From: Flavobacterium gilvum
Lineage (GTDB): Bacteria; Bacteroidota; Bacteroidia; Flavobacteriales; Flavobacteriaceae
DNA length: 64,000 bases
Reading direction: 5' to 3'
Assembly (NCBI RefSeq): GCF_001761465.1
Contig: NZ_CP017479.1
Coordinates: 3,968,001-4,032,000 of the forward strand
In this document: positions 43,063 through 52,266 of the stretch, piece by piece
Position numbering within the stretch: position 1 is the first letter of the stretch
How the letters are laid out: each line of letters starts with the position of its first letter
Position numbers and translations under genes: made by a program
Notes under the pieces: generated by a model
Databases searched by the model: none
Told to the model about the DNA's origin: nothing
The model's input: only the letters and a program-made list of their open reading frames with translations

Positions 43063-43811
43063 TGATTGAAGTTTTAAAAAAACGTTTTGGCCTATTGGGT
43101 CGCAATATTAGTTACTCTTTTTCAAAAGGATATTTTACAGAAAAATTTAGCAAAGAACATTTTGAAGGTTGCTCCTACGAAAATTTTGATATTCCAGAAA
43201 TCAGTCATTTCACTGAAATAATAAAAAGCAATACCGATATTAACGGATTGAATGTAACCATTCCGTACAAAGAGGTCGTAATTCCTTTTCTTGACAAATT
43301 ATCAAAAAATGCCGCCCAAATAGGAGCTGTAAACACCATAAAATTTACCAAAAAAGGAAAATTAAAGGGCTACAATACCGATTATTACGGTTTCAAAAAA
43401 TCCCTGGAACCGTTGTTGCAGCCGCATCATAAAAAAGCATTAATTCTAGGTACTGGAGGCGCTTCCAAAGGTGTTGCTTTTGCCCTCGATCAATTGGATA
43501 TCGCCTACACTTTTGTTTCGCGCCAAGCCAAAGAAAACTGCATCGATTACAGCCTTATCAACGCGACAACCTTTGATAATTACCAAATAATAATTAATTG
43601 CTCCCCTGTGGGAACAAGCCCGAACATTGATTTATTCCCGCTTATTCCTTACGAATTCTTCACAGAAAAACATATTGCCTACGACTTGATTTACAATCCG
43701 GCCGAAACACAGTTTCTTAGTAAAGCCAAAGCACAAGGCGCACAAATAAAAAACGGTTTGGATATGCTTATTTTTCAGGCAGAAAAGGCTTGGAAAATCT
43801 GGAATAAATAA
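43062..43811 (+). CDS. aroE: Shikimate dehydrogenase
   Basis: AroE reduces 3-dehydroshikimate to shikimate with NADPH, on the route to chorismate, the trp operon substrate. The 249-residue protein has FGLLGRNISYSFSKGYF, GLNVTIPYKE with the catalytic Lys (about residue 68), NTDYYGFKKSL and the nucleotide loop LILGTGGASKGVAFAL. The end KNGLDMLIFQAEKAWKIW is typical. It starts within the stop codon of the TPR gene. Confidence 0.95.
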   Translation: MIEVLKKRFGLLGRNISYSFSKGYFTEKFSKEHFEGCSYENFDIPEISHFTEIIKSNTDINGLNVTIPYKEVVIPFLDKLSKNAAQIGAVNTIKFTKKGKLKGYNTDYYGFKKSLEPLLQPHHKKALILGTGGASKGVAFALDQLDIAYTFVSRQAKENCIDYSLINATTFDNYQIIINCSPVGTSPNIDLFPLIPYEFFTEKHIAYDLIYNPAETQFLSKAKAQGAQIKNGLDMLIFQAEKAWKIWNK

Positions 43812-43946
43812 TGCTTTTATAAAATATTGATATGTTACAAACAAACTTCACAACGCTAACCACAACCTAATTGAAGTAAATTGTTTAACAATCTTAATCT
43901 ATGAAAAAACACAAAAAAACATTTGTGGTTTTTCACAATACAAAAA

Positions 43947-45407
43947 ATGAATTTAAAAAAGATTACATTACTATCACTAAGTGTTTTATTATTATTCACT
44001 TCCAATACTTTTGCCGAAATCACACTTCCAAAAATACTTGGACACAATATGGTTTTGCAACGCCAAAAAAAAGTAACCATTTGGGGAACAGCAGCTCCAG
44101 ACGAAAAAATATCGGTTGCTTTTGCAGGACAAACTAAAAACACCATTGCCGACAAAGCTGGAAACTGGTCGATAAAACTCAGTCCGATGCAGGCCTCTTT
44201 TATACCACGAGAAATGGTAATAAAAGGAACAAATACCATTGTACTGAAAAATATACTTGTGGGAGAAGTATGGCTTTGCTCCGGGCAGTCCAATATGGAA
44301 TATGCGATGCGAAAATACAGCAAATTCCAAACGTCAGTAAAAGGAAACAAACCTCCTGAAGACGATTTAAATACAGCAAATAACACCAATATCCGTATTT
44401 TTCTTGACCGAAGAAAATATATGGAACCGAGTCCTGAACATCTTGGTTGGGATGCAGCCATAGGGAAACCATTAGTTGATTTTTCGGTAGTTGGTTATTA
44501 TTTTGCAAAAGATTTATACGCCAAATTAAACGTTCCGATAGGAATGATTTCGGCTGCTGTACCTGGCAGTAGAATTGAACCATGGATTCAAGCATCTAAA
44601 CTGGAGATAGAACCAAAACTCAAAAACGGAAAAATTCTTGACAAATTAAAACAAGACGACGGAGACACTGGTAAGTTTTACAACACCATGATACAACCTC
44701 TCATTCCATATACACTGAAAGGAATGTTATGGTATCAGGGAGAATCCAATTGTTTTTTAACCGAAAATATTCGTTATGCATACAAACTTAAAGCATTGAT
44801 AGAAAGTTGGCGCAGCGATTGGAAAGACACAAAAATTCCTTTTTATTTTGTCCAAATAGCACCTTATAACTATTCAGGTTCAAAAGACAGACCGATCACC
44901 GCCGAAAATCTTCCTGAATTCTGGGAATCACAAAAACTGGCTTTGCATTTAAAAAACACCGGTACAATTGCAATTACTGATTTGGTAGACAGCATCGCCG
45001 ATTTACATCCTGGATACAAATGGGAAGTAGGACGCCGTTTGAGTCTTCTTGCCGCAAACAAAACTTATGGACAAACAAATGTGGTTTACTCAGGTCCAGT
45101 GTTCCAAAAAATGAAAATTGTAAACAACAGCATTCTGGTTACTTTTTCAAATACAGGAAGCGGTTTAAGTAGCCGCGATGGAAAACCATTAAATTGGTTT
45201 AGCATTGCTGGTGCAGATGGTAAATTTGTCAAAGCAAAAGCGGAAATAAATGGCAATACAGTAATCGTTTCTGCTCCCGAAGTACAACACCCCTATTCGG
45301 TGCGCTTTGGGTGGAATGAAGCCGCTCAGTCCAATTTCATCAACAAAGAAGGCCTTCCTGCAGTTCCTTTCAGAAGTGATAATCCTTGGGAAAAACTTTT
45401 TAAGTAA
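43947..45407 (+). CDS. Sialate O-acetylesterase-like SGNH hydrolase
   Basis: From MNLKKITLLSLSVLLLFTSN the 486-residue protein has a signal peptide and then the sialate O-acetylesterase layout. GHNMVLQRQKKVTIWGTAAP comes first, the nucleophile Ser in WLCSGQSNMEYAM near residue 111, then GMLWYQGESN and the late SGNH Asp/His region DLVDSIADLHPG. It would remove acetyl groups from sialic acids or other glycans outside the cytoplasm. The earlier ATG at 43923 would disrupt the signal peptide. Confidence 0.9.
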   Translation: MNLKKITLLSLSVLLLFTSNTFAEITLPKILGHNMVLQRQKKVTIWGTAAPDEKISVAFAGQTKNTIADKAGNWSIKLSPMQASFIPREMVIKGTNTIVLKNILVGEVWLCSGQSNMEYAMRKYSKFQTSVKGNKPPEDDLNTANNTNIRIFLDRRKYMEPSPEHLGWDAAIGKPLVDFSVVGYYFAKDLYAKLNVPIGMISAAVPGSRIEPWIQASKLEIEPKLKNGKILDKLKQDDGDTGKFYNTMIQPLIPYTLKGMLWYQGESNCFLTENIRYAYKLKALIESWRSDWKDTKIPFYFVQIAPYNYSGSKDRPITAENLPEFWESQKLALHLKNTGTIAITDLVDSIADLHPGYKWEVGRRLSLLAANKTYGQTNVVYSGPVFQKMKIVNNSILVTFSNTGSGLSSRDGKPLNWFSIAGADGKFVKAKAEINGNTVIVSAPEVQHPYSVRFGWNEAAQSNFINKEGLPAVPFRSDNPWEKLFK

Positions 45408-45626
45408 ATATAGTAAATCCAATTTTAGCAAAAAAAATCACAACTCGCTAATATACTGATAATTACACCTAAAAAGTAGTTTTAGAAACAACTCAATAAT
45501 TCATTCAAAACAAAGCTTTTTTGGCAAAACTCAACAAAATGAGTAATCAACTAAATAGAAAGATTTCAAATTAGATACTAAAAGAAATATTTTTCCTAAT
45601 AATTCGCTTATAATCCAAACTTTTAT

Positions 45627-45657
45627 TTTGTATTTTGGCTCACCTTTAGTATCTTTC
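45627..45657 (+). promoter_or_regulatory. Promoter of the DUF349 gene
   Basis: TTTG at 45627-45630, a 19-bp spacer and TATCTTTC at 45650-45657 (one mismatch to TAnnTTTG) lie 36 bases before the ATG. Confidence 0.55.
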
Positions 45658-45692
45658 GCATTCAAAAAATAAGAACCTTAAACATTTACAAA

Positions 45693-47687
45693 ATGTTAGA
45701 AGAAAAGAACGATAGCCTATCTCTTCAAGAAAATGAGATAGATGGAAAAACTGCCAATCAATTGCAGGAAACAATTCAACCGGATGCACCTGTTGCTACA
45801 GAAAATGAAATTAGTGAAGCTGTAGCAAAAGAAAATACAGTACACTCAATTTCTGAAAATGGGGTGGATGAAAAGCAGAACGTAATTGATGCCATTGCCG
45901 AAACAAATGCTGAAGAAAGTGAAGACGAAACATTAAAAGAACGTCACGATATTCCGATGCTCGACTATGAAGCATTACCTATGGACGAACTTGTAGCTGA
46001 ATTGAATAAATTGGTTATAAATGAAAAGGTAATGTCAATCAAAGAGCATGTTGAAGAAATCCGAAAAGCTTTTTTGGCCAAATACAACCATCTCTTAGAA
46101 GAAAAGAGAGAAGAATTCAATCAAGAAAATCAAGATCCTAATGAAGAATTCCAATATCATTCTCCTCTAAAAACAAAGTTCGATCAATATTACACTATCT
46201 ATAAAGACAATAAAAACACTCACTTCAAGAGTTTACAATCCAATTTAAAATCCAACTTGGAAGTTCGTTTGGCCATTGTAGAAGAACTAAAAGAACTAAT
46301 CAATCCACAAACTAACATCAAAGACACCTTAAATCATTTTAATGAATTAAGGGAAAGATGGAAAAATGCAGGTGCAATTCCGAAAGATAAATACAATCAT
46401 GTTTGGAACAACTATCATTTTCATGTAGAAAATTTTTATGATTATTTGCACTTGGACAGAGAAGCAAGAGATATTGATTTTAAGTACAATCTAGAACAAA
46501 AACAAAAAATTATAGCTCGAGTTGAAGAATTGCTGCAAGAAGCAGATATCAACAAATCGTTTAGAGAACTTCAGGATTTACACCGCATTTGGAAAGAAGA
46601 CATCGGGCCAGTTTCCAGAGAACATCGAGATGAAATTTGGAACCAATTTAGTGAACTAACAAAAAAAATGCACGATAAACGTGAATTGATGTTTGAAAAA
46701 CTAAGAGGTACCGAACTTGAAAATCTAGAAAAGAAAAAAGAAATTATTGCCAAAATTGAAGCTTTGGCAACCGAAAAAGTCAACGCACATTCACAATGGC
46801 TTACCCAAATCGAAAAAGTAGAGGCTTTGCGCTCTGAATTTTTCTCTGCAGGAAAAGTTCCTTCCGATGTAAACGAAGCCACTTGGCTTTCCTTCAAAAC
46901 GGCCGTTAGAAATTTCAACAGCTTCAAAAACTCTTTTTATAAAGACATTAAAAAGGACCAAAACGATAATCTGAATAAAAAAATTGCTTTGGTCAAAAAA
47001 GCCAAAGAATTACAGGAAAGCGTTGATTTTGCCAACACCACTCCGGTAATGAAACAAATTCAGGAAGACTGGAAAAAAATTGGTCATGTACCGAGAAAAT
47101 ATTCAGACAAGATTTGGAATGAATTCAGAGAAGCCTGCAACCACTATTTTGACAAATTAAAAGAACACAAAAGTGTTGAAAACGTTGAAGAAGTGGAAGC
47201 TTTTGACAAAAAGAAAGCGTATTTGGAAACTTTGAGAGAATTCCAATTGACAGGTGACCATAAAACTGATTTGGACGCCATCAAATTACATATTGAAACA
47301 TGGAAAAGCTTTGGAAAAGTTCCTTTCCCAAGAAGACATATAGAGGGAAAATTCAATAAAATTCTTGATGCCTTATTCGAAAAATTAAGTCTGAGCAAAA
47401 AAGATACTGAAATGATGCGTTTTGCCAACAGAATGGAGAATCTTTCTGAAAGCAATGACACCAGAAAACTGGATAATGAGAAAATTTTCTTAATGCGCAA
47501 AATTGAAGAAGTACAAAATGAAATCTTCCAATTGGAAAATAACATTCAGTTTTTTGCCAATACCAAAAACGCTAAAAAAGAAAATTCAATCGTATTAGAA
47601 GTTCGAAAAAATATCGCAATCCACAAAGAAAGTCTAGATGTTTGGAAAGAAAAACTAAGACAATTACGAAATTTGAATATTGAATAA
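45693..47687 (+). CDS. DUF349-repeat protein
   Basis: The 664-residue protein has an acidic low-complexity N-terminus (about 1-90) and then several consecutive DUF349 helical repeats. They are recognised by spaced phrases like RWKNAGAIPKDKYNHVWNNY, LHRIWKEDIGPVSREHRDEI, DWKKIGHVPRKYSDKIWNEF and TWKSFGKVPFPRRHIEGKFN. A coiled coil follows (about 600-660). There is no signal peptide. The family is common in Bacteroidota and its role is unknown. Confidence 0.9.
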   Translation: MLEEKNDSLSLQENEIDGKTANQLQETIQPDAPVATENEISEAVAKENTVHSISENGVDEKQNVIDAIAETNAEESEDETLKERHDIPMLDYEALPMDELVAELNKLVINEKVMSIKEHVEEIRKAFLAKYNHLLEEKREEFNQENQDPNEEFQYHSPLKTKFDQYYTIYKDNKNTHFKSLQSNLKSNLEVRLAIVEELKELINPQTNIKDTLNHFNELRERWKNAGAIPKDKYNHVWNNYHFHVENFYDYLHLDREARDIDFKYNLEQKQKIIARVEELLQEADINKSFRELQDLHRIWKEDIGPVSREHRDEIWNQFSELTKKMHDKRELMFEKLRGTELENLEKKKEIIAKIEALATEKVNAHSQWLTQIEKVEALRSEFFSAGKVPSDVNEATWLSFKTAVRNFNSFKNSFYKDIKKDQNDNLNKKIALVKKAKELQESVDFANTTPVMKQIQEDWKKIGHVPRKYSDKIWNEFREACNHYFDKLKEHKSVENVEEVEAFDKKKAYLETLREFQLTGDHKTDLDAIKLHIETWKSFGKVPFPRRHIEGKFNKILDALFEKLSLSKKDTEMMRFANRMENLSESNDTRKLDNEKIFLMRKIEEVQNEIFQLENNIQFFANTKNAKKENSIVLEVRKNIAIHKESLDVWKEKLRQLRNLNIE

Positions 47688-47709
47688 ACTAATTCAAATT
47701 ACTCTATCA

Positions 47710-47745
47710 AGCCTCAAACCCTAATACGTTTGAGGCTTTTTTTTT
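47710..47745 (+). terminator. Terminator of the DUF349 gene
   Basis: AGCCTCAAAC (47710-47719) pairs with GTTTGAGGCT (47728-47737), followed by a long T run. Confidence 0.85.
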
Positions 47746-47897
47746 ACAAAAACATTATTAACTTTTAAGCGAGTTTAGTTAATTATTCCAAAAGAAAACG
47801 GACGATTAACCATTCTAAATCATTATCGAAAATTTAAAAAAATCCGACAAAAGAGTAAGAAATAGTTGTTTTTGGAACGCATAGCTAAGAAAAAATA

Positions 47898-47940
47898 TGA
47901 TAATAATCATTTTAATCATCAAAAAGTCATGTTAATTTTG
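47898..47940 (+). promoter_or_regulatory. hemN promoter with Fnr-type box
   Basis: The dyad ATGAT-AATA-ATCAT (core 47898-47909, centre 47903.5) lies upstream of a perfect -7 element TAATTTTG (47933-47940). There is no TTTG at the -33 position. The centre is 29.5 bp upstream of the first -7 base, which puts the box near -42 relative to the predicted start, as in class II Fnr activation. The same distance occurs at ccoS and ccoI. Confidence 0.75.
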
Positions 47941-47963
47941 CCACTTACCACAACTGCTAAACT

Positions 47964-49328
47964 ATGAAAACCTCCCTTATTCAAAAATACAATGTCCCTG
48001 GACCCCGTTATACAAGTTATCCTACGGTTCCATATTGGGATGAGTTAGGATTCACCAATGAAATTTGGGTAGAATCCCTAAAAAAATCGTTTCAAGAAAG
48101 TAATGACAAAGAGGGTATCAGTTTATATATTCATTTGCCCTTTTGCGAAAGTCTGTGCACGTTTTGTGGCTGTAACAAACGAATTACCAAAAATCATAAT
48201 GTAGAAAATCCATATATTGAAGCAGTTCTAAAAGAATGGAATCTTTATTGCAAAATTTTGGGTGAAAAACCTAAAATCAAAGAAATTCATTTAGGTGGAG
48301 GAACTCCAACCTTTTTTTCAATAGAAAACCTTGAAACCTTACTAAACGGAATATTTTCGAAAGCCGACAAAGCGGATGGATACGAATTTAGTTTTGAAGG
48401 ACATCCCAATAACACAACTCTTGCTCATTTACAAAAGCTATATGATCTGGGTTTTAGAAGAGTAAGTTTTGGTGTTCAGGATTATTCCGAAAAAGTTCAA
48501 AAAGCGATTCACAGGATTCAACCTTTCCATAATGTTGCTAAAGTTACATTTTGGGCAAAAAAAATAGGTTATACCTCAATTGGCCATGATATTATTTTTG
48601 GGTTGCCTTTTCAGGAAGTGAAAGATGTTGTGGATACTATTGAAAAAACAAATTCATTGCAACCCGACCGATTGGCTTTCTACAGCTATGCGCATGTGCC
48701 ATGGATAAAAGGAAACGGGCAACGCGGTTTCCATGATGAAGATATCCCAAAAGATGATGCCAAAAGAAAATTATACGAAGTTGGGAAAGAATTACTTTTT
48801 GAAAATGAGTATTACGAAATCGGTATGGATCATTTTGCCTTAAAATCGGACAGTTTATACAAATCGTTTGGCAATAAAAAACTGCACCGAAACTTCATGG
48901 GATACAGCTCCTCAAAAACCCAATTAATGATTGGTTTGGGCGTTTCGTCCATTAGTGACAGTTGGTACAGTTTTGCACAAAATGTCAAAACCATCGAAGA
49001 ATATTACAAAATACTGGAATCAGATAAATTGCCGGTTTACAGAGGTCATCATTTGTCTGCCGAAGATTTGATTATCCGAAAACACATTCTGAATTTGATG
49101 TGTCATTTTGAAACCAGCTGGGAGGATTCGGCAAATTATGTCTCTGAAATTCCCGAAATTCTAATTCAGTTGAAAGAAATGGAGAACGATGGTTTATTGA
49201 CCATTGGTGATAAAAAAATAATTGTTACCGAAGAAGGAAAACCATACGTTCGTAACATTTGTATGGCTTTTGATTTACGATTAAAAAGAAAAGCCCCTGA
49301 AACTGCTTTGTTTTCAATGACAATTTAA
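47964..49328 (+). CDS. hemN: Oxygen-independent coproporphyrinogen III oxidase
   Basis: HemN is the radical SAM enzyme that makes protoporphyrinogen precursors without oxygen. The 454-residue protein has the cluster motif CESLCTFCGC (Cys61, Cys65, Cys68 and Cys70), which is the C-X3-C-X2-C-X-C form typical of true HemN. It also has LGGGTPTFFS near residue 111 and the SFEGHPNNTT region. The Fnr-type promoter and the adjacent cbb3 cluster fit haem supply at low oxygen. Confidence 0.95.
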   Translation: MKTSLIQKYNVPGPRYTSYPTVPYWDELGFTNEIWVESLKKSFQESNDKEGISLYIHLPFCESLCTFCGCNKRITKNHNVENPYIEAVLKEWNLYCKILGEKPKIKEIHLGGGTPTFFSIENLETLLNGIFSKADKADGYEFSFEGHPNNTTLAHLQKLYDLGFRRVSFGVQDYSEKVQKAIHRIQPFHNVAKVTFWAKKIGYTSIGHDIIFGLPFQEVKDVVDTIEKTNSLQPDRLAFYSYAHVPWIKGNGQRGFHDEDIPKDDAKRKLYEVGKELLFENEYYEIGMDHFALKSDSLYKSFGNKKLHRNFMGYSSSKTQLMIGLGVSSISDSWYSFAQNVKTIEEYYKILESDKLPVYRGHHLSAEDLIIRKHILNLMCHFETSWEDSANYVSEIPEILIQLKEMENDGLLTIGDKKIIVTEEGKPYVRNICMAFDLRLKRKAPETALFSMTI

Positions 49329-49390
49329 AAGAAACAATTTATCCTTATAAATATCATCTTAATTAATTTATAATTCATCTTTTTTCAATA

Positions 49391-49435
49391 CAAGAAAAAG
49401 CCAATTTCAATTTAATGACAATTGGCTTTTTCTTG
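49391..49435. terminator. Shared terminator between hemN and the SafE-like gene
   Basis: CAAGAAAAAGCCAATT (49391-49406) pairs perfectly with AATTGGCTTTTTCTTG (49420-49435), with A/T runs inside the arms. The right arm lies within the last codons of the minus-strand gene, so that gene's 3' end and the terminator overlap. Confidence 0.85.
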
Positions 49436-50113
49436 TATAAACAAACTCATATTGGAAGGAGAAACATAAGGTATTCCAAGTCCCAACCCTCTTAGAATAA
49501 ACAAAACACCAATTACAATCCCAACATAAGGAATTATTTTTTGAATGTTATTACGGAATGAAATACTCAAAAAAGAATTGATATAAACCACCAAACTCAT
49601 CAAAGGCACCGTTCCCAGTCCAAAAAGCAACATATACAGCACTCCAAAACTGGCACTTTGCATCGCAATTGCTCCAAACAAAGCCACATATACCATTCCG
49701 CAAGGCAAAAACCCATTAAGCAGGCCAATAATGAAAAGCGATTTAAAACTCTTATTTTTGAAATGACTTCCTAAATTTTGTTTGATTTTTGAAATCCATC
49801 CATAAACTGGTTTCGAAAAATTATATTTAGAAAAAACCTTTTCGGGAATCAAAATCACAAGAATCATTGCAACCCCAATAAAAATGGACAATTGCTGTTG
49901 AATTCCAGCCAAAAACAAGCCTTTACCCAATAATCCAAAAAGCAAACCAATACTTCCATAAGCTGTCAACCTTCCTAAATGATACGTACAAATCTGGATT
50001 ACTTTTTTGGCGGGATTATTTCGCTCTACAGGCAACATCATAGCAATGGGGCCGCACATTCCTATGCAGTGAAAACTACTGATTAAACCAAATAAAAAAG
50101 CGGTGTAAAGCAT
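49412..50113 (-). CDS. SafE/DsbD-like membrane protein of the cbb3 cluster (COG2836 type)
   Basis: The 233-residue protein has about six membrane helices. It starts with the motif LISSFHCIGMCGPIAMMLP and has a second related motif, LLNGFLPCGMVYVALFGAI, in the mid-protein. Members of this sulfite exporter/urease accessory-like family often accompany cbb3 oxidase genes and are thought to help copper or maturation steps. It is the last gene of the minus-strand cluster, 163 bases from ccoH. Confidence 0.85.
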   Translation of the reverse strand: MLYTAFLFGLISSFHCIGMCGPIAMMLPVERNNPAKKVIQICTYHLGRLTAYGSIGLLFGLLGKGLFLAGIQQQLSIFIGVAMILVILIPEKVFSKYNFSKPVYGWISKIKQNLGSHFKNKSFKSLFIIGLLNGFLPCGMVYVALFGAIAMQSASFGVLYMLLFGLGTVPLMSLVVYINSFLSISFRNNIQKIIPYVGIVIGVLFILRGLGLGIPYVSPSNMSLFIQEKANCH

Positions 50114-50276
50114 TTGTAGTTTATGGTTTGTGGTTTATGGTTTGCGGTTTATGGTTTATTGTTTTTTTGAGTAAAGTTTTTTCTGTTGATTTTAAAATAA
50201 AAGTTCGTTTTTTTTAAAACTAATTTATTGAATCTTTAACAATCAACTACCAACCATAAACAACAAACTATAAACC
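50114..50276. repeat. Inverted short-word repeats between SafE-like gene and ccoH
   Basis: Tandem GGTTTATGGTTTG words near 50118-50160 face AACCATAAACAACAAAC words near 50252-50276 on the other side of the spacer, giving loose dyad symmetry. No coding content. Confidence 0.5.
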
Positions 50277-50735
50277 TTACTTAATATAAATTTTTTCCTT
50301 GGTCAAATACGATTTCCCTCCATACTTCCATTCCATGTTGATGTACCATTCGCCTCCAACAAACTTTTCTTTAGGAATAAGCAAAGAAGCCGAATCCGCG
50401 AATGAAAGTGGTGCTTGAAAGTCAAATTTCTTATTGGAGGCTCTATAAAAAGCAACTGTTCCTTTGATTTCTTTTGGCGAAAAATTAGCTGGAAAAGCAA
50501 TTGTAATTCCATCCGTTTGAACAGAAATTACCGGTTTTTCTTTTAAATCATGAGCATTTTGAGCTCGAGCCATTTCATCCTGAAAATGAACATCATGCTT
50601 ATAATATTCCTCAACTACCAACTCATTGTCATACTTACTGTCTGACTGCACTTTTAAAACAAAATACATAATAAAGCTGATAAACAGTGCGAATGCAATA
50701 ACGATCGAAGTTCCCCAATTAATCTTTATTTTCAT
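50277..50735 (-). CDS. ccoH: CcoH/FixH family cytochrome oxidase accessory protein
   Basis: From MKIKINWGTSIVIAFALF the 152-residue protein has one N-terminal membrane helix and a FixH-type periplasmic domain. YYKHDVHFQDEMARAQN is near residue 44 and GTVAFYRASNKKFDF near 92. CcoH/FixH is needed for assembly of cbb3 oxidase in other bacteria. It follows ccoG by 35 bases. The earlier ATG at 50768 is less likely because it adds residues before the membrane helix. Confidence 0.87.
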   Translation of the reverse strand: MKIKINWGTSIVIAFALFISFIMYFVLKVQSDSKYDNELVVEEYYKHDVHFQDEMARAQNAHDLKEKPVISVQTDGITIAFPANFSPKEIKGTVAFYRASNKKFDFQAPLSFADSASLLIPKEKFVGGEWYINMEWKYGGKSYLTKEKIYIK

Positions 50736-50770
50736 TTTTATAAAATTAAACCTTGTGAATACTATCAAAA

Positions 50771-52189
50771 TTAATCAAAACTGCGCGGACTCAGAAAACT
50801 AGTATGTGTAGTTTCTATTTTTTTGTTCCCTTCATAGAGATCTATTTCTAGGTTAGTCCTATCACTTTCCAATAAAAACTTGTTAATTTCAATAAACATA
50901 GTTCCGCTAGACATTCCGTGCTTAGGAACTTTTAGCTCCTGAACACCAACCACTTTCAAAGTTCCTTTGATTCCAACCAATCTAAAATTCATGTCTTTGA
51001 TATCATGATTGGTTTTATTAATTATTTTAAAGGTATATATATTACTGATGTTTTCTCCTTTATGTTGAAACAATTGCCCCGGCAATCTCAAAATAGTGGC
51101 TTCGACTTCGGATCTTAAAAACAATAAACCCGTCAGAACACCTACTAAAATCACCAAAATTGCGGTATAACCTTTCATTCTGGCAGTAAATTTAAACTTG
51201 GCTTTAGTCTCTATTTCATCTTCAGATGCATAACGGATAAGCCCCAAAGGTAATCCTACGCTTTTCATAATCGTATCACATTCGTCAATGCAAGCTGTAC
51301 AATTTATACATTCCAGCTGAACGCCGTTACGAATATCAATTCCTGTTGGACATACGTGGACACATTGCTTACAATCGATACAATCCCCTTTTCCCGAAGC
51401 GGCTCTGTCTTCCTGTTTATTGAATTTGGCTCTACCTACTTCTTTTTCGCCACGAACAAAATCATAGGCTACATTTATTGATTTTTTGTCTAGTAAAACT
51501 CCTTGCAACCTTCCGTAAGGACAGGCGATAATACATACCTGTTCTCTAAACCAGGCAAAAACAAAATAGAAAACACTTGTAAAAATCAACAATGAGATAA
51601 AACTGCTAGAATGAACCAAAGGTCCGTCTTCAACCATTCGAAACAATTCGTCACTACCAACAAGATAAGCTAAAAATACATTGGCAATCAAAAATGAAAT
51701 AAAAAGAAAAGCAAACCATTTTAAAGTTTTCTTTCTTATTTTTCCACCATTCCATTCTTGTTTTTCCAAACGAATTTGCGCTCCCCTATCACCTTCTATC
51801 CAATATTCTATTCGGCGAAAAACCATTTCCATAAAAATAGTCTGAGGACAAATCCAACCGCAAAAAATCCTTCCGAAAATAACCGTAAATAAAATAACAA
51901 ACACTACCCCAATTACCATAAACAGAACAAAAATATAAAAGTCCTGAGGCCAAAAAGGGAAACTAAAGATATTAAAACGACGTTCCAAAACATTGAACAT
52001 CATGAACTGATTCCCGTTTATTTTTATAAATGGATTGACAATTAGAATTATCAATAAAAAATAGCTCACCCATTTTCTATAGTCATAAAACTTACCTGAA
52101 GGCTTTTTGGGATAAACATACTTTCTGTGACCTTCTTTATCAACAGTCCCAATGGTATCTCTGAAAGATTCGTCCAGTTTACTTGACAT
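50771..52189 (-). CDS. ccoG: Cytochrome c oxidase accessory protein CcoG (FixG/RdxA)
   Basis: CcoG reduces or handles copper during cbb3 assembly. The 472-residue protein has several membrane helices and the conserved FCGWICPQTIFMEMVFRRIE near residue 110. Two 4Fe-4S motifs, CIDCKQCVHVCPTGIDIRNG and CINCTACIDECDTIMKSVG, span about 260-310. A periplasmic Ig-like domain closes it. It lies between ccoP and ccoH. Confidence 0.94.
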   Translation of the reverse strand: MSSKLDESFRDTIGTVDKEGHRKYVYPKKPSGKFYDYRKWVSYFLLIILIVNPFIKINGNQFMMFNVLERRFNIFSFPFWPQDFYIFVLFMVIGVVFVILFTVIFGRIFCGWICPQTIFMEMVFRRIEYWIEGDRGAQIRLEKQEWNGGKIRKKTLKWFAFLFISFLIANVFLAYLVGSDELFRMVEDGPLVHSSSFISLLIFTSVFYFVFAWFREQVCIIACPYGRLQGVLLDKKSINVAYDFVRGEKEVGRAKFNKQEDRAASGKGDCIDCKQCVHVCPTGIDIRNGVQLECINCTACIDECDTIMKSVGLPLGLIRYASEDEIETKAKFKFTARMKGYTAILVILVGVLTGLLFLRSEVEATILRLPGQLFQHKGENISNIYTFKIINKTNHDIKDMNFRLVGIKGTLKVVGVQELKVPKHGMSSGTMFIEINKFLLESDRTNLEIDLYEGNKKIETTHTSFLSPRSFD

Positions 52190-52266
52190 TTTATTTCATT
52201 TAAATTAAAAAGAGCTTTCTCAAAGTATTGAATTTTGACAAAGCTCTTCATAGCAATAATTAAGGT

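Noticed and set aside
44200..44595. 131-residue minus-strand ORF inside the sialate O-acetylesterase-like gene
   Set aside because: It is a shadow of a gene with clear catalytic motifs on the plus strand.
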